Source: Chitinophagales bacterium | GTDB lineage: Bacteria > Bacteroidota > Bacteroidia > Chitinophagales > Saprospiraceae | Assembly (NCBI GenBank): GCA_013298845.1 | Contig: JAAFJN010000012.1 | Location: 1 to 64,000 of the forward strand | Length of the DNA stretch: 64,000 nt | Direction of reading: 5' to 3' | Shown here: positions 7,596 to 16,347 of the stretch, one piece after another | Layout of the letters: each line of letters starts with the position of its first letter | Position numbering within the stretch: the stretch's first letter is position 1 | The notes under the pieces: generated by a model | The model's database searches: none | The model's input: only the letters and a program-made list of their open reading frames with translations | Told to the model about the DNA's origin: nothing | Translations under genes and position numbers: made by a program

Positions 7596-8585
7596 ATGAA
7601 GCAAATTAATGTACTCCTCCTTTTGGCTTGTCTGTTCATGAGCACTGCACTCGCGGCGCAAACAGATGAAGAGAAAAAAGTAATGGCCGCCAAAGAAGCC
7701 GCTGCAAAAGCAGAACTAGGCTGGAAAAAAGGTGGTGGTTTGGGCTTGGACCTCTCTGGTTTGGGCATTGTTAATCCTCGTTTAGGGGCTGGTACCAACC
7801 GTTTGGGTTTTGGTGGTGTCCTCAACCTTTTTGCCGCCCGTAAAGGTGAAAAAACATTTTGGGACAATAGTTTTTCCATGTTATTGTCGGCCCAACGCCT
7901 CGGTGGGAAAGACAACCCGTTCCAAAAAAACAACGATATTCTTCGCCTCAACTCGCGTTACGGCTACAATATCATCAAGGACAAATTGTTCTTTGCCGTA
8001 GATGCCGCCGCCGAAACGCAAGTATTGCCAACCTACGTGGGTAACCTGCTCGACGGCCCCGAAGAAGACCTGCTCTCCGAGTTTCTCGCTCCGGCGCGTA
8101 TTTCGGTCGCTCCCGGTATTGATTTCCGCCCCAACCCACACATGAAGTTTTTCTTCGCACCCGTGGGTTTTAACTTTATTTACGTGGGCAACGACGTATT
8201 GGCACAATTGCCCGGCCAGCCTTTGGGCAACGAAATTCGGGATAACAAAATCCAGAACAACCGTTTCCAGTTGGGTTATATCGCCAAAGCCGAGTACAAC
8301 AACAAGTACTTCAACGACCGTATTGCGTTTTTGTCGCGCGTGGGTTGGTTTGCCGATTACCGCAAAAACCTCAACGGTAACGTGTTGTGGCAAAACTCCA
8401 TGGACATCCAGATTTTTAAAGGTTTGGCGCTCAATGTATTTGGTGAATTGTTCTACGATCACTTCTCCAAAGCCATCGTAAAAGAAGTACCCGCCGGTAC
8501 CGCCCCCGATGCCCTGGAGCCTTTCCTCGGCCTCAATTCAACGTACACCGGTGGCTTCTTTATCAAATACAACCGTATTTTTTAA
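7596..8585 (+). CDS. DUF3078 family outer-membrane protein
   Basis: 329 residues. A signal peptide (MKQINVLLLLACLFMSTALAAQ) is followed by a GWKKGGGLGLDLSGL segment and a run of alternating hydrophobic strands ending in an aromatic residue (FFIKYNRIF). That is the layout of DUF3078, a Bacteroidota-specific predicted outer-membrane barrel of unknown function. It stands alone and is closed by a strong terminator at 8614-8660. Confidence 0.8.
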   Translation: MKQINVLLLLACLFMSTALAAQTDEEKKVMAAKEAAAKAELGWKKGGGLGLDLSGLGIVNPRLGAGTNRLGFGGVLNLFAARKGEKTFWDNSFSMLLSAQRLGGKDNPFQKNNDILRLNSRYGYNIIKDKLFFAVDAAAETQVLPTYVGNLLDGPEEDLLSEFLAPARISVAPGIDFRPNPHMKFFFAPVGFNFIYVGNDVLAQLPGQPLGNEIRDNKIQNNRFQLGYIAKAEYNNKYFNDRIAFLSRVGWFADYRKNLNGNVLWQNSMDIQIFKGLALNVFGELFYDHFSKAIVKEVPAGTAPDALEPFLGLNSTYTGGFFIKYNRIF

Positions 8586-8613
8586 GAACATAGCCGCCGT
8601 ATTTAGTTAGTAC

Positions 8614-8660
8614 AAACAAAGCGCAGCGTGAACGGGTGGTTCGCGCTGCGCTTTTTGTTT
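8614..8660 (+). terminator. Intrinsic terminator after the DUF3078 gene
   Basis: Stem AAGCGCAGCGTGAA paired with TTCGCGCTGCGCTT, followed by a T-rich run (TTTTTGTTT). Confidence 0.8.
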
Positions 8661-8886
8661 GATCCCAAAAAAAGGGCGGCACACCACGAAAGTGTACACG
8701 CCCCAATATGTTGACACCCGTTATAAGAAACGGGCGGAATGGCGGCTGTCCCGCTCTTATGTCAGGATTCAACCGCAGGACAAAGGTAGGGCAAACTACG
8801 TCTGCCGTGCGTATTATTCCGTCGAAAAGAACACTTTTGCGTTGTATTCTTACCTACCTTGCTATCTCATTTCATCCAACAGGTAT

Positions 8887-9531
8887 ATGTACAACGATTC
8901 CCCATCCACGCAACTGCCCTCAACTTCCGGTTTTACCATGCCCCACCCCGACTCGGTGGAGTACGAAATTATCCATTACCTCACCCAGTTCAAAACCCTG
9001 AGTCTGGAAGAAATGAAGGGTATTTTGGATAGTTTAAACCTGCAAACCTTCAAAAAAGGCACCGTTTTGCTGCGCGAAGGGCAAATCGCCAATTTGTGTT
9101 ACTTTATCCTGAAAGGCTGTATTCGCCAATATTACCTCGTGGACGGGGTGGAAAAAACCACGCAATTTTTTACCGAAGGTGCGCCCATTACCCCCTACGA
9201 AGGCACGCACAAACGCACCGCCTCCCGGTACTACCTCGCCTGCGTCGAAGATTCGGTCGTGTCGGTGGGGAATCCCGAACGCGAAGCCGCGTTTTTTGAA
9301 CAGTTTCCCCATCTCAAAGACCTGGCCCGCGTGGTGACCGAGGAAGAATTGGGCAAAAGCCAGGAAAATCTTTCGTCCTTTATTATTCATTCGCCGGAAG
9401 AACGGTACCGCAACCTGCTCGAAACCCGTCCCGATCTGCTCGACCGCGTGCCGCAGTACCAATTGGCCAGTTACCTCGGCGTTACCCCCGAATCGCTGAG
9501 CCGTATCCGCAAACGAATTACCGGGAAATAG
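8887..9531 (+). CDS. Crp/Fnr family transcriptional regulator
   Basis: 214 residues from the ATG at 8887, which I prefer over the far upstream start because the extra 76 codons look non-coding and overlap the terminator zone; an internal ATG at 8938 is also possible. Residues about 30-130 form a cyclic-nucleotide-binding beta-roll (FKKGTVLLREGQIANLCYFILKG) and the C-terminus holds a helix-turn-helix (QLASYLGVTPESLSRIRKRI). This is the common Bacteroidota Crp-like type without a strict cAMP signature, so the ligand is unknown. Its stop is 2 bases from the convergent gene at 9534. Confidence 0.88.
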   Translation: MYNDSPSTQLPSTSGFTMPHPDSVEYEIIHYLTQFKTLSLEEMKGILDSLNLQTFKKGTVLLREGQIANLCYFILKGCIRQYYLVDGVEKTTQFFTEGAPITPYEGTHKRTASRYYLACVEDSVVSVGNPEREAAFFEQFPHLKDLARVVTEEELGKSQENLSSFIIHSPEERYRNLLETRPDLLDRVPQYQLASYLGVTPESLSRIRKRITGK

Positions 9532-9533
9532 TT

Positions 9534-10163
9534 TTAGTGGTCTTTTTTGGGAAAAAAACGCTGGCGCAACTCGGCAATGCGCACCTGACCGCTGAGTTTG
9601 ATAAAAGACCCGTTCAGGTGGTGTTGCGTTTCGGGTGGCACCACGCGCCAACCGCCGCCCGCTTTCAGGGTCAGGTAATTGGTCAGATCGTAGGTCACCA
9701 CCAAACCCATTTCAATGGGGATAATCAAGTGTTGTTGCAACGGCCGAAAACGGGTATTTTCGCGGAGTAAATACCCCAAACCAACGTTAAGATAGGTATT
9801 TAAAGCCGTTTTCCGGTAGCGAATCATTTCGGTTTCTTCACCGAGGTACAAAAACGCCATGCGTCCCAACTGTACGCTATCGGCGGGCAGCAACGCCAGG
9901 TTAAATTTTTCGGAAGCACTCACGCCCATTTTAAAACGAATGCGGCGGTCGCTAAAACCCACGCCCCCGTACAGCCCATAAATCGAGGCTATTTTGCCGT
10001 GTAAATAGGAAAAACGATTGTCCAAACCGTACAACAGGACGCGGTTATCCCGCAACATATCGAACGGATTGTTCAGGGTTTGCCATTGTGCGCGCAACGC
10101 AAGACCTTGTGCTAAAAAGAAAAAAAGAAAGGGAAATGACCTGATAAAAAGTTGGTGCCTCAT
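9534..10163 (-). CDS. Secreted beta-rich hypothetical protein
   Basis: 209 residues. A hydrophobic signal peptide (FPFLFFFLAQGLALRAQ) precedes repeated amphipathic strands such as YLNVGLGYLLRENTRF and YLTLKAGGGWRVV. The pattern suggests a small outer-membrane barrel, but I recognise no family. It overlaps nothing and converges on the Crp-like gene. Confidence 0.72.
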   Translation of the reverse strand: MRHQLFIRSFPFLFFFLAQGLALRAQWQTLNNPFDMLRDNRVLLYGLDNRFSYLHGKIASIYGLYGGVGFSDRRIRFKMGVSASEKFNLALLPADSVQLGRMAFLYLGEETEMIRYRKTALNTYLNVGLGYLLRENTRFRPLQQHLIIPIEMGLVVTYDLTNYLTLKAGGGWRVVPPETQHHLNGSFIKLSGQVRIAELRQRFFPKKDH

Positions 10164-10208
10164 GCGAATGCCGACAACAACGCCGGAAATGGGTGATTTA
10201 TTTTGGCA

Positions 10209-11630
10209 TTAACCAAACAACGCGTCCATCGTCAGGCTTTTTTGGACAATACTGCCGGCGTATTGGTTATTAGTGATTCCAAAAGTGGTTAACATGGTCA
10301 TAAATACGGCCTTTCGGGTGTTGGTAGCCTGTTTAAAAACACTTATTTTTCTCCGCAGGGTATCGGCATAGTTTTTATCAATGGCAAATTCATCCATCGA
10401 AAATTTAATTTCAAACAGGTTAATCGCCTGATCGCGCCGATCAATAACCAGATCAATTTGCGCTTTGGTATCACCCACTGATCCCTGCCAGGTACTGGTG
10501 CTGGTTTGTACCCCGCTAACGCCCAAGGCTTGTTTAATTTGCGGCAAATGCGCCCAACATACTTGTTCGAAAGCGTAACCACTCCAAGCGCGCACTTCCG
10601 GGTTATCCATCCGGTCCAGCCAACTATTATGTTCTTCCGAATCGTGTGTTTTGATAAATCGGAGGTAAAAAAGCGAATAAAAGTCAGATACCTGGTATTG
10701 CATATCCCGAACAGCGTGACCAAATGTTTTGTAGCGTCGAATAAAACCACTTTGTTCTAACTCCAATAATAACCGTGTAAGACTCCCACCGTCGGGGATA
10801 CCGGATTTTTTAATAATTTCTTCGCGCGACATTCCCTTGTTTTTACCAGCCAGTATCTCAATAATCGCGATATGTTTATCGGCTTTTTTAAACAAAGAAG
10901 TGTATAAATTATCAAATTCGGTGCGCAAAAGGCCATTTTTAGAAAAACACAAACGGTCAATATTCTGGGTTGCGGTTAATCCTTTATCCACTTGGTCAAG
11001 GTAAAAAGGTATTCCGCCAGTAACCATATACAACTGAATAATTTGGTAACGGCCAAAAGTCGCCCCGCGTTCTTCAAAAAAGTGTTCACATTCACCGAGG
11101 GTAAACGGATCCAACTGAATTCGGTGCGTGACCCGATTGTGCAAACCACCGCGATGGTTAATCAGGTTATTGATCATCCAAGAGGCGGCCGAACCGCAGG
11201 TAATGAGCAATATATCGGGCTGGGCACTCCCCCAACTATTCCAAAAATATTCTAATGCCGGAATAAAACCGGATTTAGGCGTATCTAACCACGGAAGTTC
11301 ATCCAAAAAAACGACTTTTTTACCCGATAAGGTTGCAAGTGCCGCACTCAGTTGCCGAAATGCCTCGAACCAATCTTTGGGAATTGGGTAATGCTCAGCG
11401 GCTATAATTTGCCCCGATAACGCCGCGTGAAAATTGGCCAATTGTTGCGCCGTATTGATGTTGGCCGTTCCGGTAAAATAAAAACTGAAGGTATTATTAA
11501 AAACCTGCCGGACTAAAAAGGTTTTCCCTACCCGACGACGACCATACACGGCCACAAAAGCGGACATTTCATTGTTATTCAGGTTGTTGAGCAGCGTAAT
11601 TTCTTCGCGACGGCCAATTAATTTTTTCAT
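10209..11630 (-). CDS. AAA-type ATPase with DUF234 nuclease-like C-terminus
   Basis: 473 residues of the prokaryotic 'archaeal ATPase' (AAA_14/AAA_35-like) STAND group. Walker A is GRRRVGKT at residues 30-37, Walker B KVVFLDELPWLD near 105, and a sensor-like ITCGSAASWM follows. A winged-helix segment (GMSREEIIKKSGIPDGGSL) leads to a C-terminal DUF234 domain with AQIDLVIDRRDQAINLFEIKFS; the D...E-x-K pattern is that of a PD-(D/E)xK nuclease fold. The cellular role of this family is not settled; defence or mobile-element control has been suggested. A set of direct and inverted boxes sits immediately upstream (11667-11737). Confidence 0.88.
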   Translation of the reverse strand: MKKLIGRREEITLLNNLNNNEMSAFVAVYGRRRVGKTFLVRQVFNNTFSFYFTGTANINTAQQLANFHAALSGQIIAAEHYPIPKDWFEAFRQLSAALATLSGKKVVFLDELPWLDTPKSGFIPALEYFWNSWGSAQPDILLITCGSAASWMINNLINHRGGLHNRVTHRIQLDPFTLGECEHFFEERGATFGRYQIIQLYMVTGGIPFYLDQVDKGLTATQNIDRLCFSKNGLLRTEFDNLYTSLFKKADKHIAIIEILAGKNKGMSREEIIKKSGIPDGGSLTRLLLELEQSGFIRRYKTFGHAVRDMQYQVSDFYSLFYLRFIKTHDSEEHNSWLDRMDNPEVRAWSGYAFEQVCWAHLPQIKQALGVSGVQTSTSTWQGSVGDTKAQIDLVIDRRDQAINLFEIKFSMDEFAIDKNYADTLRRKISVFKQATNTRKAVFMTMLTTFGITNNQYAGSIVQKSLTMDALFG

Positions 11631-11650
11631 TTTTAAAGTATTATTGGCGG

Positions 11651-11737
11651 CAAAGGTAGTTTTTTTGGCGATATTTCCAACGATTAAAACTATTTTTGGA
11701 AATATCTACCCAAAAACAAGCGATATTTCCAAAAATG
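11651..11737 (-). promoter_or_regulatory. Promoter and triple-box operator of the DUF234 ATPase gene
   Basis: On the minus strand TACCTTTG (11651-11658) is the -7 box, 20 bases before the ATG. Three copies of GATATTTCCAA lie upstream: plus orientation at 11670-11680 and 11722-11732, inverted at 11696-11706. The first copy overlaps the expected -33 position, as a repressor site would. Confidence 0.55.
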
Positions 11738-11742
11738 AAACA

Positions 11743-12282
11743 TTACACCCGCACCACGGCGTAATGCAATTGCACCAGCCCCATGTCAAACGAACGGGAG
11801 CCGAGCAGGTGTAGTTTTTGTTGGGCTAAATCGTCGGCAAAAAGGCGGGTACCGGCCCCAAGTAACACGGGCACTACCGAAATGATGCACTCATCCAACA
11901 AACCGGCGCGCAAAAGCGCATTGGCCAGTTGTGCGCCGCCGTCACAGTAAATCGTGCCACCCGGTTGCGCGCGGAGCGACAACACCAACTCTGTCAGGTC
12001 ACCGGTGTAAAACTGCGTTCGACCCATGTCGGGACGGGGCGTTTGGGTAATAATATAGGTATCTTTATCCGGGTGCGGCACGCCGTTGATGGCCTGAAAA
12101 ACCCAGTCAAAGGTTTTTCGGCCCATAATTACGGTGTCCACGGTGCTGGTAAATGCGGCATAACCATAATCTTCGCCTTCTTTTTGCACCAAATTTAAAA
12201 ACGATAAATCATCGCCGGGCTGGGCAATAACGCCATCCAGACTGGTAGCGATGTACAAAATAACTTTTCGTGACGTGATCAT
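11743..12282 (-). CDS. Dihydrofolate reductase-like (RibD C-terminal domain) protein
   Basis: 179 residues of the RibD_C/DHFR-fold group: RKVILYIATSLDGVIAQPGDD at the N-terminus, IMGRKTFDWV in the middle and GGTIYCDGGAQLANALLRAGLLDE towards the end, all hallmark segments for NADPH binding. These stand-alone proteins are usually of unknown substrate. The gene follows the HxlR regulator by 12 bases on the same strand and is likely co-transcribed with it, which puts it under the redox-regulator promoter. Confidence 0.88.
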   Translation of the reverse strand: MITSRKVILYIATSLDGVIAQPGDDLSFLNLVQKEGEDYGYAAFTSTVDTVIMGRKTFDWVFQAINGVPHPDKDTYIITQTPRPDMGRTQFYTGDLTELVLSLRAQPGGTIYCDGGAQLANALLRAGLLDECIISVVPVLLGAGTRLFADDLAQQKLHLLGSRSFDMGLVQLHYAVVRV

Positions 12283-12294
12283 AACGAGTATCGT

Positions 12295-12708
12295 TTATTT
12301 GGGGGCAGACACCGAATGTTCACCATTCATAATAAACCGCCGGTGTTTCAAGCCCCAATCCGACAACGCATCGAGCATGGGTTTGATGCTCTCGGCGTGG
12401 GCCGTGAGTTCATATTCGACCGTTACAGGTTTGGTATTCAGTACGCGCCGGACAATTAACCGGTTCATTTCGAGGTCTTGCAGTTCTTTCGACAACATTT
12501 TGGGCGTAATACCCGGTACGCTGCGCTCCAACTCGCGGAACCGTTGTTTGCCTCCCATAAACAAGGCACCCAGGATGGGCATTTTCCATTTGCCCCCCAA
12601 AAACTCAAGGGCATCGGCGATGGCCCGCATTGAAACGGGGCAAATTGTTGGCGGCACGGCCAATGGGCGGCGCTGCTCGGGGGCAATATTGGTAGTTCCT
12701 GCACGCAT
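12295..12708 (-). CDS. HxlR-family transcriptional regulator (QorR/YtfH-like)
   Basis: 137 residues with the HxlR winged helix: ALEFLGGKWKMPILGALFMGG, RFRELERSVPGITPKMLSKELQDLE and TVEYELTAHAESIKPML. A single Cys (C23, TICPVSM) precedes the first helix, the position used for thiol-based sensing in QorR, YodB and HypR. The gene is divergent from a QorB-like gene, an arrangement also seen for E. coli ytfH/ytfG. A near-perfect 36-bp palindrome lies between them. A TACTTTTG box at 12717-12724 sits 8 bases before the ATG, so the mRNA is near leaderless. Confidence 0.92.
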   Translation of the reverse strand: MRAGTTNIAPEQRRPLAVPPTICPVSMRAIADALEFLGGKWKMPILGALFMGGKQRFRELERSVPGITPKMLSKELQDLEMNRLIVRRVLNTKPVTVEYELTAHAESIKPMLDALSDWGLKHRRFIMNGEHSVSAPK

Positions 12709-12759
12709 AATGAGCGCAAAAGTAAGGCTTTTGGGGCAAATAGTCCCTTTTTAAACCCT

Positions 12760-12795
12760 ACTTTCCTTCAGTATAGCGCTATACTAAAGGAAAGT
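12760..12795. promoter_or_regulatory. 36-bp palindromic operator between the HxlR and NmrA-like genes
   Basis: Half-sites ACTTTCCTTCAGTATAGC and GCTATACTAAAGGAAAGT match at 17 of 18 positions around a centre at 12777/12778. An extra partial half-site, GTATAGCGAC, lies at about 12807. The site lies where a dimeric HxlR protein would control both divergent genes. Confidence 0.75.
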
Positions 12796-12876
12796 GATAG
12801 CAAATGTATAGCGACCTACCCAGACCTTTGTGCCATTATTTGAACTAGAGTACGCTCTTACAAACACTTCAACATC

Positions 12877-13743
12877 ATGATATTAGTCACCGGCGCCACG
12901 GGCGGCCTTGGATCAGCAACCATTGATTTTTTATTGGAAAAAACGGCACCCGCCAACATCGCGGCTTTGGTGCGCAACCCCGAAAAAGCCGCCGATTTGC
13001 GGGCAAAAGGCATCGAAATCCGCGTGGGCGACTACAACGATCCGGCCTCTTTGGTGGCGGCATTTACCGGCGTGGATAAACTCTATTTTGTGTCGGGTTC
13101 CGACGTGGCCACCCGCGCCGCGCAACACCACAATGTTGTTGAGGCCGCCCGCGAAGCCGGGGTTGGGCACATTGTCTACACCAGTTTCGACCGCAAAACG
13201 GAAGATGGCTCCTCCCCCATCGCTTTTGTGGCCGATTCGCACCTCAAAACCGAACAATGGGTGCGGGAATCGGGTATCTCCTACACCATTTTGCAACACG
13301 GTTTGTACACCGATTTTTTACCCATGTTTTTGGGAGAAAAAGTTCTGGAAACGGGCGTGGTGTACCAGCCATCGGGCAATGGGAAAGCGGCTTTTACGCT
13401 CCGCAGCGACATGGCCAAAGCCGGAGCCGAAGTACTTACGGCCGAAGGACACGCGGGTAAAACATACAAAATTGTGGCCGACGAAGCCGTGTCCTACGCC
13501 GATGTGGCTGCGATTCTGTCGGAAATAACGGGCAAATCCATTCAACACGTATCTCCCACGGCCGACGAGTACGTACAAACACTCACGGGCGCGGGCGTTC
13601 CCGCCGATTTTGCCGGCTTTTTTGCCGCGTTTGCGTTGGGTATTGCCGCCGGTGAATTTGAAAATACCCAATCCGATTTGGCGCAATTAATTGGTCAAAA
13701 ACCCACTTCCGTGCGCGATTTTTTGGGCAAAGTATACGCCTAA
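12877..13743 (+). CDS. NmrA/QorB-like NAD(P)H-binding oxidoreductase
   Basis: 288 residues of the atypical short-chain dehydrogenase (NmrA) group. It starts MILVTGATGGLGSATIDFLL, the glycine-rich NADP loop, followed by VRNPEKAADLRAKGIEIRVGDYNDP and YTSFDRK. It is closest in layout to QorB (quinone oxidoreductase 2), which reduces quinones with NADPH. The divergent HxlR gene and shared palindrome suggest induction by electrophiles or quinones. There is no Tyr-x-x-x-Lys catalytic pair, as expected for this subgroup. Confidence 0.9.
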   Translation: MILVTGATGGLGSATIDFLLEKTAPANIAALVRNPEKAADLRAKGIEIRVGDYNDPASLVAAFTGVDKLYFVSGSDVATRAAQHHNVVEAAREAGVGHIVYTSFDRKTEDGSSPIAFVADSHLKTEQWVRESGISYTILQHGLYTDFLPMFLGEKVLETGVVYQPSGNGKAAFTLRSDMAKAGAEVLTAEGHAGKTYKIVADEAVSYADVAAILSEITGKSIQHVSPTADEYVQTLTGAGVPADFAGFFAAFALGIAAGEFENTQSDLAQLIGQKPTSVRDFLGKVYA

Positions 13744-13761
13744 ATGGTTTTGACCGGGTAA

Positions 13762-15201
13762 TTAAATTCCCCGCATAAACACTTCCATCCGGTCGCGCCA
13801 ATCCATCAAATCAATGCCGCTTATCCCCGCCTGAAACTCCCGTTTAAAACGATTATAGGAGAATTTATCGGGGATAGGCGCATTATCCAGCATGGTAAAT
13901 AGTTTGGGCATTTCGCCGTTATTGAGCAATTCGAGGGCTTTTTCCAACGAAAAAGGCGTTGGCGTGGGGGTATTCGTTTCCGAAGAGGGCGCAGTGTTTC
14001 CTCCGGTATTAACGGTTATATTCACAGACACCTCCGCGTTATAAGGGCTTAACAACCCCTCGAACACCGTTCTTTGGTTAAAAACGTGCTGGCACAAGTC
14101 CAGGGCCACGATAATGGCCAAATGTTGTTTTTCCTTTTTGTGGTCTTTTTTGAGGCCATCGGCGTAATCGCAAATGGCTTTTACCAAAATCCAGTCCACG
14201 TTTTTATCCTTGCAGGCAGTGTACACCCCCGCTCCTTCCATTTCGCCCCCTTGAGCGGTGGGAAAACGGCGTTGGAGTTCTTTCCGAAATTCCAGGTTAT
14301 CAACCAATTTAGCACCAGTAAGAATATCACAAAGTTCGCTTTTGGCCATTTCGCTGTTGGGCAGGGTGTATTCCCAGTCGCGCACGTTTTTAAAACGGTT
14401 GCGCAACAAATTACTGGCTTCCGGGCGGCTGCCACGATCTGTTGATTCATCAGCACTTACACGTTGACTTTCGTAAGGCAGCAGCATGTTGGAAATCAGC
14501 ACATCACCGATATTTTGTTTTTGAGGATCAATGCCAAACGCGATGCCAACCATGAGTACTAATTTGGGATTCAAATCAATAATGGCATTAGAGACCGCAA
14601 GAACAGCGTTTTCTGGACCCATGACGAGACATTCAACATTGGCAACCAAGTATTTGCCAAATAAACCCACATAATACGTGTAATTTCCTTTCATTATCTT
14701 CATAATTCGGCCCTCTCCCACAATTGGTTTCATTTGCCGGTGTAAAGCCGCCGTTTCCGTTGGGGTAGCGGTGACCAGCAATGCCAGCCCATCTTTGGCC
14801 AACACCTCCAATTCCCGCATGGTCATTTCGTCGTAGCGCAGTCTGGGCAGCGTGGTTTCCGGCAGGGGCACAAACACCTTTACGTTTTTGGGCGCGGTTT
14901 TGGCGTCGTCCGTTGCGCCGCTGTCGGCGGTAGCCGGGGCTTTTCGGCCCTTATCGTCGTATTGGTCCAAATAATACAGCATAGCGTTATTGATACGGTT
15001 CCAGGCCACGGAATAATTGGCCGTGCTGATGACACTGCTGCGTTTTTCCTGCTGAATCCGGTGAAAACTCGCCGATTGCGCAACTAATTCGTTGTGCAGG
15101 CGTGTTTGCCCGTTATTACCGGTGGCCTCCAAGAGTTCTTTAATCACCAGTTCGAGATCGCCTTTGGCCAATTGCTCTTTTAAATATTCTTTGTGGGTCA
15201 T
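13762..15201 (-). CDS. Phosphorylase/nucleosidase-superfamily effector flanked by adaptor domains
   Basis: 479 residues. Residues 1-80 form a helical domain (LKEQLAKGDLELVIKELLEA ... WNRINNAMLYYLD) that looks like an effector-associated domain (EAD11 type), an adaptor in bacterial conflict proteins. Residues about 138-390 are a PNP/MTA-SAH-nucleosidase-like domain: LLVTATPTETAAL, LVLMVGIAFGIDPQKQNIGD, the GGEMEGAGV motif near residue 320 and VKAICDYAD, so the catalytic Glu and Asp are present. After a Thr/Pro linker, residues about 415-479 (LEKALELLNNGEMPKLFTML ... FMRGI) form a second small helical domain, possibly another adaptor. I infer a conflict-system nucleosidase acting on nucleotides or S-adenosyl metabolites rather than a housekeeping enzyme. 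Confidence 0.82.
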   Translation of the reverse strand: MTHKEYLKEQLAKGDLELVIKELLEATGNNGQTRLHNELVAQSASFHRIQQEKRSSVISTANYSVAWNRINNAMLYYLDQYDDKGRKAPATADSGATDDAKTAPKNVKVFVPLPETTLPRLRYDEMTMRELEVLAKDGLALLVTATPTETAALHRQMKPIVGEGRIMKIMKGNYTYYVGLFGKYLVANVECLVMGPENAVLAVSNAIIDLNPKLVLMVGIAFGIDPQKQNIGDVLISNMLLPYESQRVSADESTDRGSRPEASNLLRNRFKNVRDWEYTLPNSEMAKSELCDILTGAKLVDNLEFRKELQRRFPTAQGGEMEGAGVYTACKDKNVDWILVKAICDYADGLKKDHKKEKQHLAIIVALDLCQHVFNQRTVFEGLLSPYNAEVSVNITVNTGGNTAPSSETNTPTPTPFSLEKALELLNNGEMPKLFTMLDNAPIPDKFSYNRFKREFQAGISGIDLMDWRDRMEVFMRGI

Positions 15202-15346
15202 ATTTTACGGAAAAGTCTAATCCTAATAAAAGGTTTCGTCGGGGCCGTGGCATTTAAGAGCATGTCTAAAGCACCGGTTGGACATAGTGCTGCAAAAATA
15301 CTTATTTGCTTTATATTTGCGCACTGAAAACTTAAAATTCAAAACA

Positions 15347-16198
15347 ATGAAAAAACTATTATTACTTGCACTGACTACGGTGCTAATGACCGGATGTTTA
15401 TCTACTACTAAAAAATTACAAAAACAGTACGGATACTCCGTTGAACCCGGAAATGAATTATTGGATGCCGGGATGATTTATACCAAAGAAAAAACCGCCG
15501 ATGGTCAGTTCCGTTACCGCACTTTTTACAACGAAACCCGGCAGGTTACTCTGGAGCAATATTTTCAGGATAAAAACTTTACAATTGCGCACGGGCCATC
15601 CCGTTCTTGGAGCGACGACGGGCAAGTGTGGAAGGAAGGGAATTATAAAGATGGAAAAAAACAGGGGCAATGGACGGAATATTCTTTATTTTCTGACCCT
15701 AAAAAAAAGGAAACGAGTACCGGCATGTACAAAAGGGGGTTAAGACATGGACAATGGACAACTACTAATTCCGATGGAAAGATAATTCTGGAAGAATACT
15801 ATCAAGACGGTACCTCAATAACCAGAAAAGTGTATAATGACGTAGATGCACAAGACAGCAGTCAAGCACAGATATTACCTTCCTACAACTGTCAAACCGT
15901 AAAACAATTACAGGATACAATCTGTGGCGAGGCCAGTTTGCTATACTTTTTAATGGCTGAAGTTAATTACCCGGTATTTGCGCGAGACAATAATATTATG
16001 GGCACGACTTATAGTTCATTTATGATTAACAAACAAGGAAAAATTGAAGACATTTACGTTATCAATGGCATTTGTAATGACATTAAAAAAGAGGTGATCC
16101 GGGTAATTTCTGCCATGAGCACGTGGAATCCCGGCAAAGTAGGTGAAAACCCGGCCAGTGTCCGAGTCACGATCCCGATGACATTCCGAATGGAGTAA
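15347..16198 (+). CDS. Lipoprotein with MORN-type repeats and TonB-C-like domain
   Basis: 283 residues from the ATG at 15347; the signal peptide MKKLLLLALTTVLMTGC has a lipobox with Cys17. A TATATTTG -7 box at 15312-15319 lies inside the longer frame and supports the later start. Residues about 75-165 carry YwqK/MORN-like repeats (HGPSRSWSDDGQVWKEGNYKD, KKQGQWTEYS, GLRHGQWTTTNSDGKI). The C-terminal 85 residues (YPVFARDNNIMGTTYSSFMI ... VRVTIPMTFRM) resemble the TonB C-terminal domain. Probably an envelope lipoprotein; its partner is unknown. Confidence 0.85.
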   Translation: MKKLLLLALTTVLMTGCLSTTKKLQKQYGYSVEPGNELLDAGMIYTKEKTADGQFRYRTFYNETRQVTLEQYFQDKNFTIAHGPSRSWSDDGQVWKEGNYKDGKKQGQWTEYSLFSDPKKKETSTGMYKRGLRHGQWTTTNSDGKIILEEYYQDGTSITRKVYNDVDAQDSSQAQILPSYNCQTVKQLQDTICGEASLLYFLMAEVNYPVFARDNNIMGTTYSSFMINKQGKIEDIYVINGICNDIKKEVIRVISAMSTWNPGKVGENPASVRVTIPMTFRME

Positions 16199-16307
16199 GA
16201 CGAGCCTGTTTGACCAACAAGTTACCTCCCGCCCACAACACACTCCCGGATGTGTCGGGCAAAAGACGAACAAACCAATGACTGGTAGTTGATGCGTTGT
16301 AAGCCAT

Positions 16308-16315
16308 TACCTTTG
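16308..16315 (+). promoter_or_regulatory. -7 box of the glycosyltransferase-like gene
   Basis: TACCTTTG, 32 bases upstream of the ATG at 16348. Confidence 0.55.
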
Positions 16316-16347
16316 CAGCCCCTTTTCATCAAGTCAACGGGCGTACA

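Noticed and set aside
8659-8886. 76-residue N-terminal extension of the Crp-like regulator
   Set aside because: It overlaps the terminator zone and lacks a family match; the family-length protein begins at 8887 or 8938.
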